DNA of 64,000 nt from Lachnospiraceae bacterium (GTDB lineage: Bacteria > Bacillota > Clostridia > Lachnospirales > Lachnospiraceae): positions 1-64,000 of the forward strand of contig JAQYAY010000020.1 of NCBI GenBank assembly GCA_029338735.1, written 5' to 3'. A model generated the notes under the pieces. That model worked only from the letters and a program-made list of their open reading frames with translations. It was not told where the DNA came from and made no database searches. Position 1 is the first letter of the stretch, and the number at the start of each line of letters is the position of its first letter. This document shows positions 41,546 to 49,522 of the stretch, piece after piece. The translations under genes were made by a program, and so were the position numbers.

Positions 41546-42306
41546 TGATATGGTTTACGAGTGATCTGCATCTGGGGCATGAATCAGTGATAAAGATGCA
41601 GGACAGGCCGTTTGCTGATGTCAGGGAGATGAACAATGCCCTGATCCATAATATAAATGAATGTGTCAGCGGAAACGATACGCTCTATATCCTTGGAGAT
41701 ATAAGCCATCACATATCTGCTTATGAGACAAATGCTCTGATAAAAAGAATCCACGGCAGGAAGCATCTCCTGCTTGGCAATCATGATGTGACCGGCGAGC
41801 CTGAGTACTGTCAGTATGATGAGTCTCTGTTTGAGTCAGTCGGGTACTATAAGAAGATAAATGCCTATAATCTGAATATTATCATGATGCATTTTCCTAT
41901 GCTCTCATGGCCAAAGGCAACCGCCGGTTCAGTGATGCTGCATGGTCATATACATTCGGGTCCAGCGTATAATGAAGCGGATATGAAGGCCGGCATCAGA
42001 CGATTTGATGTAGGAGTTGATGCGAATAATTATTATCCTGTCAGCATCATGCAGGTGAAGCAGTGGGCAGAGAAAACTCCTGTAAGCATCACATCAAGAG
42101 AAAACCTGTACATACCGGGTGTCTGGACTGCAGTACCTGTGACACTTGGAAAATTTGCTGCTGAGCACCCTGACAGGAAACTTGTGGTATATGATTCGCA
42201 GAATGAGAATGAAGAAGTGAAGGGGTTCCATCAGGATGTATTTTTACAGAGAAAAGTCATAGATGCACATTCGATTGGTGATGGAGTCTGGAGTGTAACG
42301 GTATGA
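41545..42306 (+). CDS. Calcineurin-like metallophosphoesterase
   Basis: A 253-residue protein. Two-metal phosphoesterase motifs are all present: TSDLHLGH (D-x-H), ILGDISH (GD), LLLGNHD (GNHD), MMHFPM (H) and MLHGHIHSG (GHxH). The last ~80 residues are an extra C-terminal part without a recognised fold. Substrate unknown; relatives cleave phosphodiesters or nucleotides. AGAGGG precedes the ATG. It lies inside a region of gene debris and may be a cargo gene. Confidence 0.85.
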   Translation: MIWFTSDLHLGHESVIKMQDRPFADVREMNNALIHNINECVSGNDTLYILGDISHHISAYETNALIKRIHGRKHLLLGNHDVTGEPEYCQYDESLFESVGYYKKINAYNLNIIMMHFPMLSWPKATAGSVMLHGHIHSGPAYNEADMKAGIRRFDVGVDANNYYPVSIMQVKQWAEKTPVSITSRENLYIPGVWTAVPVTLGKFAAEHPDRKLVVYDSQNENEEVKGFHQDVFLQRKVIDAHSIGDGVWSVTV

Positions 42307-42326
42307 ACAGAAGAGGATGAATCCGA

Positions 42327-42600
42327 TGAAGATTGACAGTTATCAGGAAATGCTTGATGTCATCAGAGAAATTAGTGGCTTCGCTCACCGCTTATCGCTG
42401 CGTGGTATCGTGATGGATATCAGAAGAATGTGAGGATTTGTGCCTGGTCGCTTCACTGGAGCTTTCCTGTACCCGATACAGATGCCATCTGCGATGAGGA
42501 TCTGTGCATCAGGATAGGTCTGAAGGTGAAGACGTTTGAACTGCTGGCTTCGGCAGGGATCATCACGATTGCAGATTTTAAGAATGTGGTATCAGAATTT
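42327..42600 (+). pseudogene. Frameshifted remnant of an unrecognised gene
   Basis: ATG 42327 opens MKIDSYQEMLDVIREISGFA. About one base lost near 42386 switches the apparent frame to SPLIAAWYRDGYQKNVRI, then AWSLHWSFPVPDTDAIC and a helix-hairpin-like KTFELLASAGIITIADF. The frame then runs into DNA antisense to the resolvase-like gene. Reads as one protein if the shift is repaired. Family not recognised. Confidence 0.4.
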
Positions 42601-42651
42601 GCTTACATTTTCATAATCTATAAAATATGTGTCCATGCTGCGGCTCCAGTC

Positions 42652-43242
42652 TTAACCGGCATTGTATCTGCGGATGAATGCTTCACTTTCTTTCAACATA
42701 TCACGATATTCGTTGATCATGTTGTAGAAGGTCGCTTTCTTTAGACCGCTCTTTTTTAGAAATTCACCAGATGAAATTTCTTTATCAGACCACTGCCTGT
42801 AAAGCTCTTCCCATCCATCGGGAAATTCTGCCCGTGGTCTTCCAGCAGCTGACTTCCTGTGTGAGGCAGACCCTGAGGTGGAAGTAGATCCGGCAATGCT
42901 CTGAGCTATTGTCTGAAGCACTGCCATATTGGTCCTTTCATCGCGGCCATAGATGTATGTAGTATAATGATCACATATAGCCAGATATATCCCGTGCTGT
43001 ATGAAGATATTCAGCTGCCCGGTTATCTCTGCACTGTTTGCACCCAGTGATGACAGTGAGCTGACGATGAAGCCGTCTCCTGAACTGTATTTTTCATAAA
43101 CTGCCTGATCGAGCAGATGAAAGCTGCGGCTGTTTTCTACTATTATATAGACCGGTTCATCGGTTGCTCTGACAGAATCAACAACTTTGCCAAGTGTTTC
43201 TGTGTCATCATCTGTCAGCTTTTTATATACAAATATGCTCAT
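42652..43242 (-). CDS. Serine-resolvase-fold protein lacking catalytic residues, with C-terminal helix-turn-helix
   Basis: A 196-residue protein. The N-terminal ~125 residues align with gamma-delta/Tn3 resolvases (MSIFVYKKLT against MRLFGYARVS; GDGFIVSSLSSLGANS against GDVILVKKLDRLGRDT). The nucleophile Ser10 is Thr10, Arg8 is Lys8, Arg68 is Ser65 and Arg71 is Ala68, so recombination activity is not expected. After a Ser/Thr-rich linker, the tail is a normal resolvase DNA-binding part (GRPRAEFPDGWEELYRQW, KKSGLKKATFYNMINEY). It is coupled to the PLD-ATPase gene by an ATGA overlap. Probably a DNA-binding regulator of its own operon (inference). Confidence 0.8.
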   Translation of the reverse strand: MSIFVYKKLTDDDTETLGKVVDSVRATDEPVYIIVENSRSFHLLDQAVYEKYSSGDGFIVSSLSSLGANSAEITGQLNIFIQHGIYLAICDHYTTYIYGRDERTNMAVLQTIAQSIAGSTSTSGSASHRKSAAGRPRAEFPDGWEELYRQWSDKEISSGEFLKKSGLKKATFYNMINEYRDMLKESEAFIRRYNAG

Positions 43243-45353
43243 CTTTTTCTCCTGAAAAAAGACAATAGACCTTTTCCAAAGTCATATCCTTGGCCTTTTA
43301 AGGCATTTCTGTCAAGTACAAGTTCTGTTCCATCACGTCCCTGTGAATAGTGCTTAAGGATTTCTGCAGGGAGCATTGACTTAAGCGATTTAGCCTGCTT
43401 TCTGGCATCATTTCCGAGCGTTATACGGACTGTATCTTTTGTCACAGTAAAAATTTTGCTGTTGTTCTGATAAAGCGTTTCGATTTCCTTAAGAGCTTTA
43501 TCATAGGTTCCTTTAGCGTGAGTGGAATAATCTTCATTCCATTTCAGCTGTCTTACATAGTCTGGACACTGGAGACCTGCATCATTTATGATCTTTATAA
43601 TACAGTCTGATGAGACCTGCATTAGATCAGGATACCAGTCATCAGGTACATCTTCATTATGATACATCAGTCTGTCGATAAAGTCATCCTCTACAGTATG
43701 CATCATAAGTTCCAGGTATCTGCGGTAAAAGGCATTGCCTAAGTTTCTTCTTTCGGCCATTCCTACGCTGTCCCACATACTCTGATCAGCAGTGCTTGGT
43801 ACCACTCCATCAGGACGAAGGAATATCATCCTTTTACGTAGTTTTTCATCAGGACTGATGACATCATTGCTTGCGAAAATGATCATAGGAACTGTATTGT
43901 TCTGCACGACTTCACATATTCTGTCAGAGTTTTTAATAACAGAGCTCAGGCTTGTGAGATATCGATTGTCTATCTCGTCGACAAATACAGGGATCCCTTT
44001 ACAGGATTGCTGTGCATTTATGATCTCAGCCTTTCTGAAATCAACACTTGAAAAAGCAGGAAGGTTATTAATCCCAGTCATCATCTTGAGTATTGTTTTG
44101 ATCATGAAGGTCTTTCCGCTATTTCCGCTTTCAGATGATATCAGAAGGAATAAAGGCAGGCTCGAGGTGCTTTTCTCTGCCATATATGATGCACATCTGA
44201 CCGGTGCGTTGAACGGCGAGACAAACATTGCATTGAGTAGCATGAAATATGTGTATTGGAGATCTGGGACGGAATCAGTAACAAATTCGTTGAACCTGTC
44301 AAAGACTTCAAATATATGCTCTATATTCTGCCTTACCTCTTCATCTGTCGGGGAAGTATCAAGAACTTTTCCGTTCAGCAGAGCCTGGTAACCTTCCTGA
44401 CTGAATGTGAGCTGTGGATAGCTCTCTGAAGTTTCTAATATGGTGGATTTCTTTATCTTTTCCTGACGCAGGTTTTTTTCGATGACCTTCAGGATACCGG
44501 GCTTGTATATGATATTTCCGTTCTTACGACTGATATCTTTTCCGGATCCTTTTAGCAGTCTTGCATATCTCTGGGCCTGCTCACTCTGTTCTATTACAAA
44601 ACGTTTTACCTGAATCTGGTCGTCTGTGCTAGTATCTTTCAGGATGATGGCCTTATCAGGCTCTTTGCTGATGTTTGAAAGAATTACATTATCCTTTATA
44701 GGATCTGAGGTCTCATTTGACATAACTGATTCATATGGAAGTGGCTCGGCAAGATCCCATGCAGAGTCAAAGCGTGATAGCCAGAATTCATATCCACCGG
44801 CTGTTTCATCATAGGTGTAAAATTCTATTTGCGTCGGATTTACTAATGCGCTTTTGGAAAGATTTGCTGACGTTATTATGACGCGGCTTCTTCCGTCATC
44901 AGCCTTCAGTATGTATATTTTTCTGTGATCTAAGATCGTGGAGGATGTCCTTACAGATAGTAAACCTTTTTCCATCATATCAAGCAGATAACTGCATCCT
45001 GAAATACTCTTTTTTCCTGCATCAGATGCTGCCATAGCATCCACCAGCTCGTTTGTATTTTTATAGTCTTTATCCACCAGGAAAGTTGCACCGAGAATGA
45101 CTTTGGCTTCTTTATAACCGAGCTTCATGATCCATTCAAGTGTATTTGTGTTGTATGAAAAAGTGATGGCACATATGCTGTCATAACCGGAGAAAAGCTC
45201 TTTTGGCAGGAACTGAGTGTTTTCCTTGTATTCTACTCGTACACATTCCAGTTTGCCGGCATTCTCTGCTGCAGAAGAGAACATACTCATCTGGCCGTTC
45301 TTGTCTTCTGAATATGAAAATGAATCCTTTGCGTCTATGATATTATCGCTCAT
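43239..45353 (-). CDS. Phospholipase-D-type nuclease domain fused to SF3-like AAA+ ATPase
   Basis: A 704-residue protein; GTGAGG lies seven bases upstream of the ATG. Residues ~35-200 form a single-motif PLD domain: LDHRKIYIL (His143, Lys145), VIITSANLSKSAL (Asn164) and QIEFYTYDE (Glu177). One-motif PLD enzymes of the NgoFVII/BfiI type act as dimeric nucleases. After a ~180-residue linker, residues ~395-520 are an SF3/AAA+ ATPase: Walker A SSESGNSGKT (~407-415), Walker B GIPVFVDEID, sensor FASND and Arg in KLRKRM. The architecture fits an anti-mobile-element or replication-linked effector. No close named family is known to me. First gene of a two-gene operon under twin dyads. Confidence 0.75.
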   Translation of the reverse strand: MSDNIIDAKDSFSYSEDKNGQMSMFSSAAENAGKLECVRVEYKENTQFLPKELFSGYDSICAITFSYNTNTLEWIMKLGYKEAKVILGATFLVDKDYKNTNELVDAMAASDAGKKSISGCSYLLDMMEKGLLSVRTSSTILDHRKIYILKADDGRSRVIITSANLSKSALVNPTQIEFYTYDETAGGYEFWLSRFDSAWDLAEPLPYESVMSNETSDPIKDNVILSNISKEPDKAIILKDTSTDDQIQVKRFVIEQSEQAQRYARLLKGSGKDISRKNGNIIYKPGILKVIEKNLRQEKIKKSTILETSESYPQLTFSQEGYQALLNGKVLDTSPTDEEVRQNIEHIFEVFDRFNEFVTDSVPDLQYTYFMLLNAMFVSPFNAPVRCASYMAEKSTSSLPLFLLISSESGNSGKTFMIKTILKMMTGINNLPAFSSVDFRKAEIINAQQSCKGIPVFVDEIDNRYLTSLSSVIKNSDRICEVVQNNTVPMIIFASNDVISPDEKLRKRMIFLRPDGVVPSTADQSMWDSVGMAERRNLGNAFYRRYLELMMHTVEDDFIDRLMYHNEDVPDDWYPDLMQVSSDCIIKIINDAGLQCPDYVRQLKWNEDYSTHAKGTYDKALKEIETLYQNNSKIFTVTKDTVRITLGNDARKQAKSLKSMLPAEILKHYSQGRDGTELVLDRNALKGQGYDFGKGLLSFFRRKR

Positions 45354-45375
45354 TTTGTAACCTCACTATATAAAA

Positions 45376-45403
45376 GTCTATAATATATCTTTGATTTATA
45401 GAC
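45376..45403. promoter_or_regulatory. 28-bp dyad 1, GTCTATAA-N12-TTATAGAC
   Basis: A perfect 8-bp inverted repeat with a 12-base centre. It abuts the -10 of the PLD-ATPase operon and covers the likely transcription start. Size and half-site (TGTCTATAA-like) resemble sites of serine resolvases. Confidence 0.65.
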
Positions 45404-45432
45404 ATAATAGCACTACAAAGCGGGCTTGTCTA
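45404..45432 (-). promoter_or_regulatory. Promoter of the PLD-ATPase/resolvase-like operon
   Basis: On the minus strand TAGACA (45432-45427), 17 bases, TATTAT (45409-45404), preceded by TGC to give an extended -10. The -35 lies inside dyad 2 and the -10 touches dyad 1. Confidence 0.6.
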
Positions 45433-45455
45433 TATATATACATATATTTATAGAC
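45428..45455. promoter_or_regulatory. 28-bp dyad 2, GTCTATAT-N12-TTATAGAC
   Basis: Same length, arms and 12-base centre as dyad 1 (one base differs), 52 bases away start to start, about five helical turns. It overlaps the -35 of the PLD operon and ends five bases before the -35 of the divergent GH5 gene. Confidence 0.65.
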
Positions 45456-45459
45456 ATTA

Positions 45460-45488
45460 TTGACAAAAGAGTCAGTATCATATATAAC
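45460..45488 (+). promoter_or_regulatory. Promoter of the GH5 gene
   Basis: TTGACA (45460-45465), 17 bases, TATAAC (45483-45488), beside dyad 2. Confidence 0.6.
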
Positions 45489-45554
45489 CTTATTTATCTG
45501 TTTTGCTTTTGAGCTTTCTGTCGATGAGACGAATGAATTCAGGAGGTACTGGTT

Positions 45555-46601
45555 ATGAGAAAATTTGAAGGATACATGCACGGTGTGGACCTCGGCGGCT
45601 GGCTGTCGCAGAAGGATTCCGATACGAAGGAGTACATGGATACTTTTATCACAGAGGATGATTTCAGGCGGATAGCAGATATGGGGCTTGACCATGTGAG
45701 GATTCCGGTTGACTACACTACAATTGAGGACGAGGAAGATGCTAGGCCGATCGAGAACGGTTATAAGCATCTGGATGACGCAGTTTCCTGGTGCAGGAAG
45801 TACGGACTTCATATGATAGTCGACCTGCACAATACCCATGGATATACCTTTGATCCTTTGGTAAAGGACATGGACCGCTCCTACTTTTTCCATAATGAAA
45901 AGGAGCAGGAGAGGTTCTATGTGCTGTGGCAGAGGATTGTAAAGCGATACGCGAAGGATACAGACATTGTGGCATTTGAACTGCTGAATGAGGTGGTTCT
46001 GCCGGAGATTGCTGAGGACTGGAACAATATCGCTGATGAGGCGGTAAAAAGGATGCGTGAGATTGTTCCCGATGCATGGATCATCATAGGTGGCGTGAAT
46101 TACAACAATGTGACTGATGTTCCGAAGCTTCATAAGCCGGCTGATGAGCATATCGTATTCAATTTCCATTGTTACGAGCCGCTTATTTTTACACATCAGA
46201 ATGCGTACTGGGTTGAAAAGATGCCGCGCAATCTTCATGTGACATATCCGGATACCATTGCCAGTTACAGGAAGATAGGTGAAGATAATAATATCCCTAT
46301 CGAAGCGCTTGGAGCCATGGGCGTATCAGCGGATGACCTTAAGGGAAAGCAGATTTTTGAAAGGCTTTTCGAATCGGCTATTGAGACGGCTGAGAAGTAC
46401 AATGTGCCTCTGTACTGTGGTGAATACGGTGTCATTGACAATGCGCCAAAACCGGACACTCTCAGGTGGATCCAGGACATCACGTCAGTATTCGATGAGC
46501 ATGGAATCGGGCGTGCATTATGGAACTACAAGGCAAAGGATTATGGTCTCGTTGACAGCGCATATGACGATATCAGGGATGAAATGGTAAAAGTCATGTA
46601 A
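45555..46601 (+). CDS. Glycoside hydrolase family 5 (cellulase/glucanase-like), cytoplasmic
   Basis: A 348-residue TIM-barrel glycosidase. GH5 motifs: VDLGGWLSQ at the start, HVRIPVDY, HMIVDLHNTHG, the acid/base Glu in VAFELLNEV, FNFHCYEP, and the nucleophile Glu in LYCGEYGV. No signal peptide, so it likely acts inside the cell on imported oligosaccharides. AGGAGG precedes ATG 45555. It is divergent from the PLD operon and its 3' end overlaps that of the ECF ATPase gene by eight bases. Confidence 0.92.
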   Translation: MRKFEGYMHGVDLGGWLSQKDSDTKEYMDTFITEDDFRRIADMGLDHVRIPVDYTTIEDEEDARPIENGYKHLDDAVSWCRKYGLHMIVDLHNTHGYTFDPLVKDMDRSYFFHNEKEQERFYVLWQRIVKRYAKDTDIVAFELLNEVVLPEIAEDWNNIADEAVKRMREIVPDAWIIIGGVNYNNVTDVPKLHKPADEHIVFNFHCYEPLIFTHQNAYWVEKMPRNLHVTYPDTIASYRKIGEDNNIPIEALGAMGVSADDLKGKQIFERLFESAIETAEKYNVPLYCGEYGVIDNAPKPDTLRWIQDITSVFDEHGIGRALWNYKAKDYGLVDSAYDDIRDEMVKVM

Positions 46602-47265
46602 GTGAAATGTGATGATCCTTATCCAGCCTGATCGTCTCATCTGAGATCTCTTCCACGAACTGACTGTTGTGGGAAGCGACAATGATGAGACGGTCAGGGC
46701 TTTTTAGATTGTGGATACATTCAAGAACGAATTTTTCACCGTCTTCATCAAGACCATTCAGGGGCTCATCGAGTATCAGGACATCTGGCTCCATCGCGAG
46801 AACAGCGGCAAGTGCGCATCTCTTTTTCTCTCCGCCACTCAGGTTGAACGGAGCACGGTGGCGCATGTCGGATAGAGAAAGTGCTTCAAGAAAATGCTCT
46901 GTTCTCTTATGGACTTCATCCTCCGGCAACTCCAGCTGGTAGAGTCCGAACGCGATTTCATCCTCAACACTCCTGGTGAAAAGCTGTGTCTCGGAATTCT
47001 GAAACAGATATCCAATGCGGCTGTGAAAAGCAACGGCATTTTTCTTATTATGCAGATATTTCTCAGTAATCTCAGTTCCATCAAAAATGTACTTACCCTT
47101 TGTTGGAAAGGAGAGTCCATTAAGAATCCTGAAAAGAGTAGACTTCCCACTGCCATTCGGGCCGGTGAGACAGTAGCATTCCCCGGCTGTAAGTTTTAGA
47201 TTTATATTATCGAGAGCCAGTGTGCCATCGTTGTATTTATATGTTACGTTACTTAATTCAATCAT
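46594..47265 (-). CDS. cbiO: Cobalt/nickel ECF transporter ATP-binding protein
   Basis: A 223-residue ABC ATPase: Walker A GPNGSGKST, Q-loop LFQNSETQLFTRSVEDEIAF, signature LSGGEKKR, Walker B VLILDEPLNGLD, switch His in ASHNSQFVE. It powers uptake with CbiQ and CbiM. It is last in the operon and separated from cbiQ by 86 bases holding a hairpin repeat, unusual for the tight cbiMQ junction. Slightly short, as for CbiO/NikO. Confidence 0.92.
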   Translation of the reverse strand: MIELSNVTYKYNDGTLALDNINLKLTAGECYCLTGPNGSGKSTLFRILNGLSFPTKGKYIFDGTEITEKYLHNKKNAVAFHSRIGYLFQNSETQLFTRSVEDEIAFGLYQLELPEDEVHKRTEHFLEALSLSDMRHRAPFNLSGGEKKRCALAAVLAMEPDVLILDEPLNGLDEDGEKFVLECIHNLKSPDRLIIVASHNSQFVEEISDETIRLDKDHHISLT

Positions 47266-47277
47266 TTTAAATTATCA

Positions 47278-47337
47278 GACAGGAGAACCGTCCCCCTGTC
47301 CCCCTTGGATGAAAAATGGGACAGGTCCTTTTTCATC
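47278..47337. repeat. Hairpin repeat copy 3 (composite) between cbiQ and cbiO
   Basis: Two hairpins. First GACAGG (47278-47283) with CCTGTC (47295-47300), enclosing AGAACCGTCCC, the reverse of the core in copy 2. Second GATGAAAAA (47308-47316) with TTTTTCATC (47329-47337), with inner GGAC/GTCC. It lies inside an operon, so read-through or processing is implied. Confidence 0.7.
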
Positions 47338-47351
47338 TTTTTCAAAAACCC

Positions 47352-48077
47352 TCATGTTATTATGAAGAAAACAATCATTAACGGGATGATACATGCATAC
47401 AGTATATCATAAACCGATAGCTTATGCCTTGTAAAATTCCTGTATGTACCGTTGAAGCATCTGCACTCCATAGCTTCCGTTGTCTCCTCTGACATTCGGG
47501 ACGATTTGAGAAATACAGTTCCAAGTATTCCGCCTGCTGCCTGCATGCGTGATTTGTCCTGGCGATGAACAGATACAGCACGGAGAATATATGCCTCGTG
47601 GATCGTCTGACATAAGCGTGAGAGAATAGTCAGGAATCTGACAGTCATATCAAGTGTCATAGTGAAAACATCAGGTAGATGCAGCTGTGAAAATGAACCG
47701 GTGATCTCCTTCCAGCTCAGGTCTTCATTCATGATAGCAAGTATAAGAATCGAGACCAGAACCTTCATCGTGACTGTAAGCATGGTCCGCGGATTGCCTA
47801 GAAATACTGCCGGGAGCATGATGATCATTGTAAAAATGACCGGCAGCGGAAGTCGTTTCAGGACACGTGTCATGGAATGAGTCGGAAGAAAAGCCAGGTG
47901 CACCAGTTCGACAGCCAGTACGGTTATCACAAATATGGCATTCGAAGAGCAGGCACACAGAATGATAGCAAGAATTGAAACGAGCATACGAAGAACAGGA
48001 AGGACTTTTGAATCCTTCCTGTATCTGGTGTCATTATCTATTATTCCTGAAATAAGTCGTAAAATCCTGTCAGTCAT
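47352..48077 (-). CDS. cbiQ: Cobalt/nickel ECF transporter T component
   Basis: A 241-residue membrane coupling protein. Several N-terminal helices are followed by coupling-helix motifs: TMTVRFLTIL-like MTLDMTVRFLTILSRL, AYILRAVSVH and ECRCFNGTYR (Ala-Arg-Gly region diverged). It transmits ATP hydrolysis by CbiO to the CbiM substrate component. Its start overlaps the cbiM stop (ATGA). Confidence 0.88.
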   Translation of the reverse strand: MTDRILRLISGIIDNDTRYRKDSKVLPVLRMLVSILAIILCACSSNAIFVITVLAVELVHLAFLPTHSMTRVLKRLPLPVIFTMIIMLPAVFLGNPRTMLTVTMKVLVSILILAIMNEDLSWKEITGSFSQLHLPDVFTMTLDMTVRFLTILSRLCQTIHEAYILRAVSVHRQDKSRMQAAGGILGTVFLKSSRMSEETTEAMECRCFNGTYRNFTRHKLSVYDILYACIIPLMIVFFIIT

Positions 48078-49069
48078 ACAGTCTCTGTCTCTTCACGTCT
48101 GCCGAGTACAGCGCCTATCAGCCTGAAAACTATGATAAGTACTGCGACACCGATTACTGCGCTTAGTATATATGCTGTCCAGTCAGGCAGTCCTTTGAGT
48201 GAATAATCCGGAAGCAGTGATTGCAATGAGAATCCATCTGCCATTCCCCTAGGTGTGTATCCGGCTCCTGTTGCAGCAATCTCGTCAGTTCCCCATTCAC
48301 CCCAGGCTGTTCCCTCGGCGATAAGTCCGAGAGGGGTAGCAACGATCAGGGCACCTAGAAGAACTTTAAGAGAAAGGGAGACACCCGCCTCTTCTTTCTT
48401 TTCTGAGAAAAATCCCGGCGCAGCCTTCATCATGAAAGCAAGGATTGCAACCGTAAATACGACCTCAGCCAGTCCGAAGATTGTCAGATGTCCTGCCATC
48501 ATTGCAGGTATTGAGACATTCAGACCGTAAGGGCAGTATAGCGCATTCCCGGCAGAATCCCTGAAGAGCATCGGCTGGATTCCGAATTCAACGGCGGCAC
48601 AGAAGGCAGCAGCATTGATTCCTATATATGAGCCAGCTCCGGCGGCGACAAGATCCCTTTTCTTATTCGTCCCGAAGTGAGGGGATATCACATGAGCCAC
48701 GGCATATCCTACGAACGGAAGCACAAAAGCCATGTTAAAGCAGTTGGCTCCAAAAGACAGGATTCCGCCATCACCGAATATGAGCGCCTGAAGTAGTAGT
48801 GCCACACTTACGGAAATACACGAAGCATAAGGCCCTAATAGGAGCGCTATCAGAGTTCCGCCAACAGCGTGTCCTGTCGTCCCTCCTGGGAGCGGGATAT
48901 TAAACATCATCCCAAGAAATGAGAACGCTGCTCCGACGCCCATCATAGCGACCTTCTTCGGAGGGAGCTCCTTCTTTATCTTATTTACTGAGATGATCCA
49001 GGCAGGCACAACGGCGGCCGTCATCACGGCACAGGTCTGGGGACTCAGATAATTATCCGGGATATGCAT
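48074..49069 (-). CDS. cbiM: Cobalt/nickel ECF transporter S component CbiM with fused CbiN-like tail
   Basis: A 331-residue substrate-binding membrane protein. I chose 49069 so that the protein begins MHIPDNYLS: in CbiM/NikM the N-terminal amine and His2 bind the metal ion. The ATG at 49078 would add three residues and block this site; neither start has a good ribosome binding site. GGTTGHAVGGTLIAL holds the further metal ligand region. After the seven-helix core, residues ~260-330 (LPDYSLKGLPDW plus one helix) resemble the CbiN/PDGLE domain, so M and N are fused. Context (hyp, lar genes, InrS-like sensor) favours nickel. Confidence 0.88.
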   Translation of the reverse strand: MHIPDNYLSPQTCAVMTAAVVPAWIISVNKIKKELPPKKVAMMGVGAAFSFLGMMFNIPLPGGTTGHAVGGTLIALLLGPYASCISVSVALLLQALIFGDGGILSFGANCFNMAFVLPFVGYAVAHVISPHFGTNKKRDLVAAGAGSYIGINAAAFCAAVEFGIQPMLFRDSAGNALYCPYGLNVSIPAMMAGHLTIFGLAEVVFTVAILAFMMKAAPGFFSEKKEEAGVSLSLKVLLGALIVATPLGLIAEGTAWGEWGTDEIAATGAGYTPRGMADGFSLQSLLPDYSLKGLPDWTAYILSAVIGVAVLIIVFRLIGAVLGRREETETV

Positions 49070-49147
49070 GCTTTTCATAAGCTCAAAACCATATGATCAT
49101 GATTTACCGGAATGTGGCTCTGAGCAATTTCCTTTCTTTAAATTTAA

Positions 49148-49236
49148 TTGGACTTTTCTGCCGATAAAAGCTATCATTTATATTAAGAAAAATTATTGAA
49201 GGAGACAAGCCCCCACGGGGGTTATTTTTTGGAAAA
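49148..49236 (+). promoter_or_regulatory. Divergent region cbiM / metal sensor: promoter and G/C-tract dyad
   Basis: The whole gap is 49070-49236. TTGGAC (49148-49153), 18 bases, TATCAT (49172-49177) could start the sensor transcript. CCCCC-AC-GGGGG (49210-49221) lies between this and the start, followed by TTATTTTTT. G/C-tract dyads are typical RcnR/InrS/CsoR operators; it may also act as an attenuator hairpin. No cobalamin or NiCo riboswitch was recognised. Confidence 0.4.
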
Positions 49237-49518
49237 ATGAACCATACACATACACATGACCCCGAAGAGGTAAAGGCAATCGTAAACCGTCTGGCTAAGG
49301 CGGTCGGACACCTCGATTCAGTGAAGAGAATGGTAGAAGACGGAAAGGACTGTTCAGATGTGCTGATACAGCTCTCAGCAGTCAGATCTGAGATCAATAA
49401 TGCAGGCAAGCTCATTTTAAAAGAGCATATGGAGCACTGCATTGTAGAGGCTGTGGAGCAGCATGATGACGAAGCCATCCAGAAGATGAACAAGGCAATT
49501 GACCAGTTTATGAAATAG
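49237..49518 (+). CDS. CsoR/RcnR/InrS-family metal-sensing repressor, probably nickel
   Basis: A 93-residue all-helical repressor. Family residues: VNRLAKAVGHLDSVKRMV, Cys in KDCSDVLIQLSAV, then His and Cys four residues apart in LKEHMEHC. The pattern is x-Cys-His-Cys as in CsoR, but an N-terminal His cluster (MNHTHTHD) adds a His3, giving the His-Cys-His-Cys fingerprint of the nickel sensor InrS. The neighbours cbiMQO and larC support nickel. It could alternatively be the CsoR that controls copA. The ribosome binding site is weak (TTGGA). Confidence 0.85.
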   Translation: MNHTHTHDPEEVKAIVNRLAKAVGHLDSVKRMVEDGKDCSDVLIQLSAVRSEINNAGKLILKEHMEHCIVEAVEQHDDEAIQKMNKAIDQFMK

Positions 49519-49522
49519 GATT

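Noticed and set aside
45396..46238. A 280-codon open frame antisense to the GH5 gene and upstream region
   Set aside because: It mirrors a strongly supported glycosidase on the other strand, shows no family motif, has no ribosome binding site and runs through the twin dyads and the promoter.
49070..49236. Cobalamin or NiCo riboswitch before cbiM
   Set aside because: The gap is short and the conserved core segments are not found.
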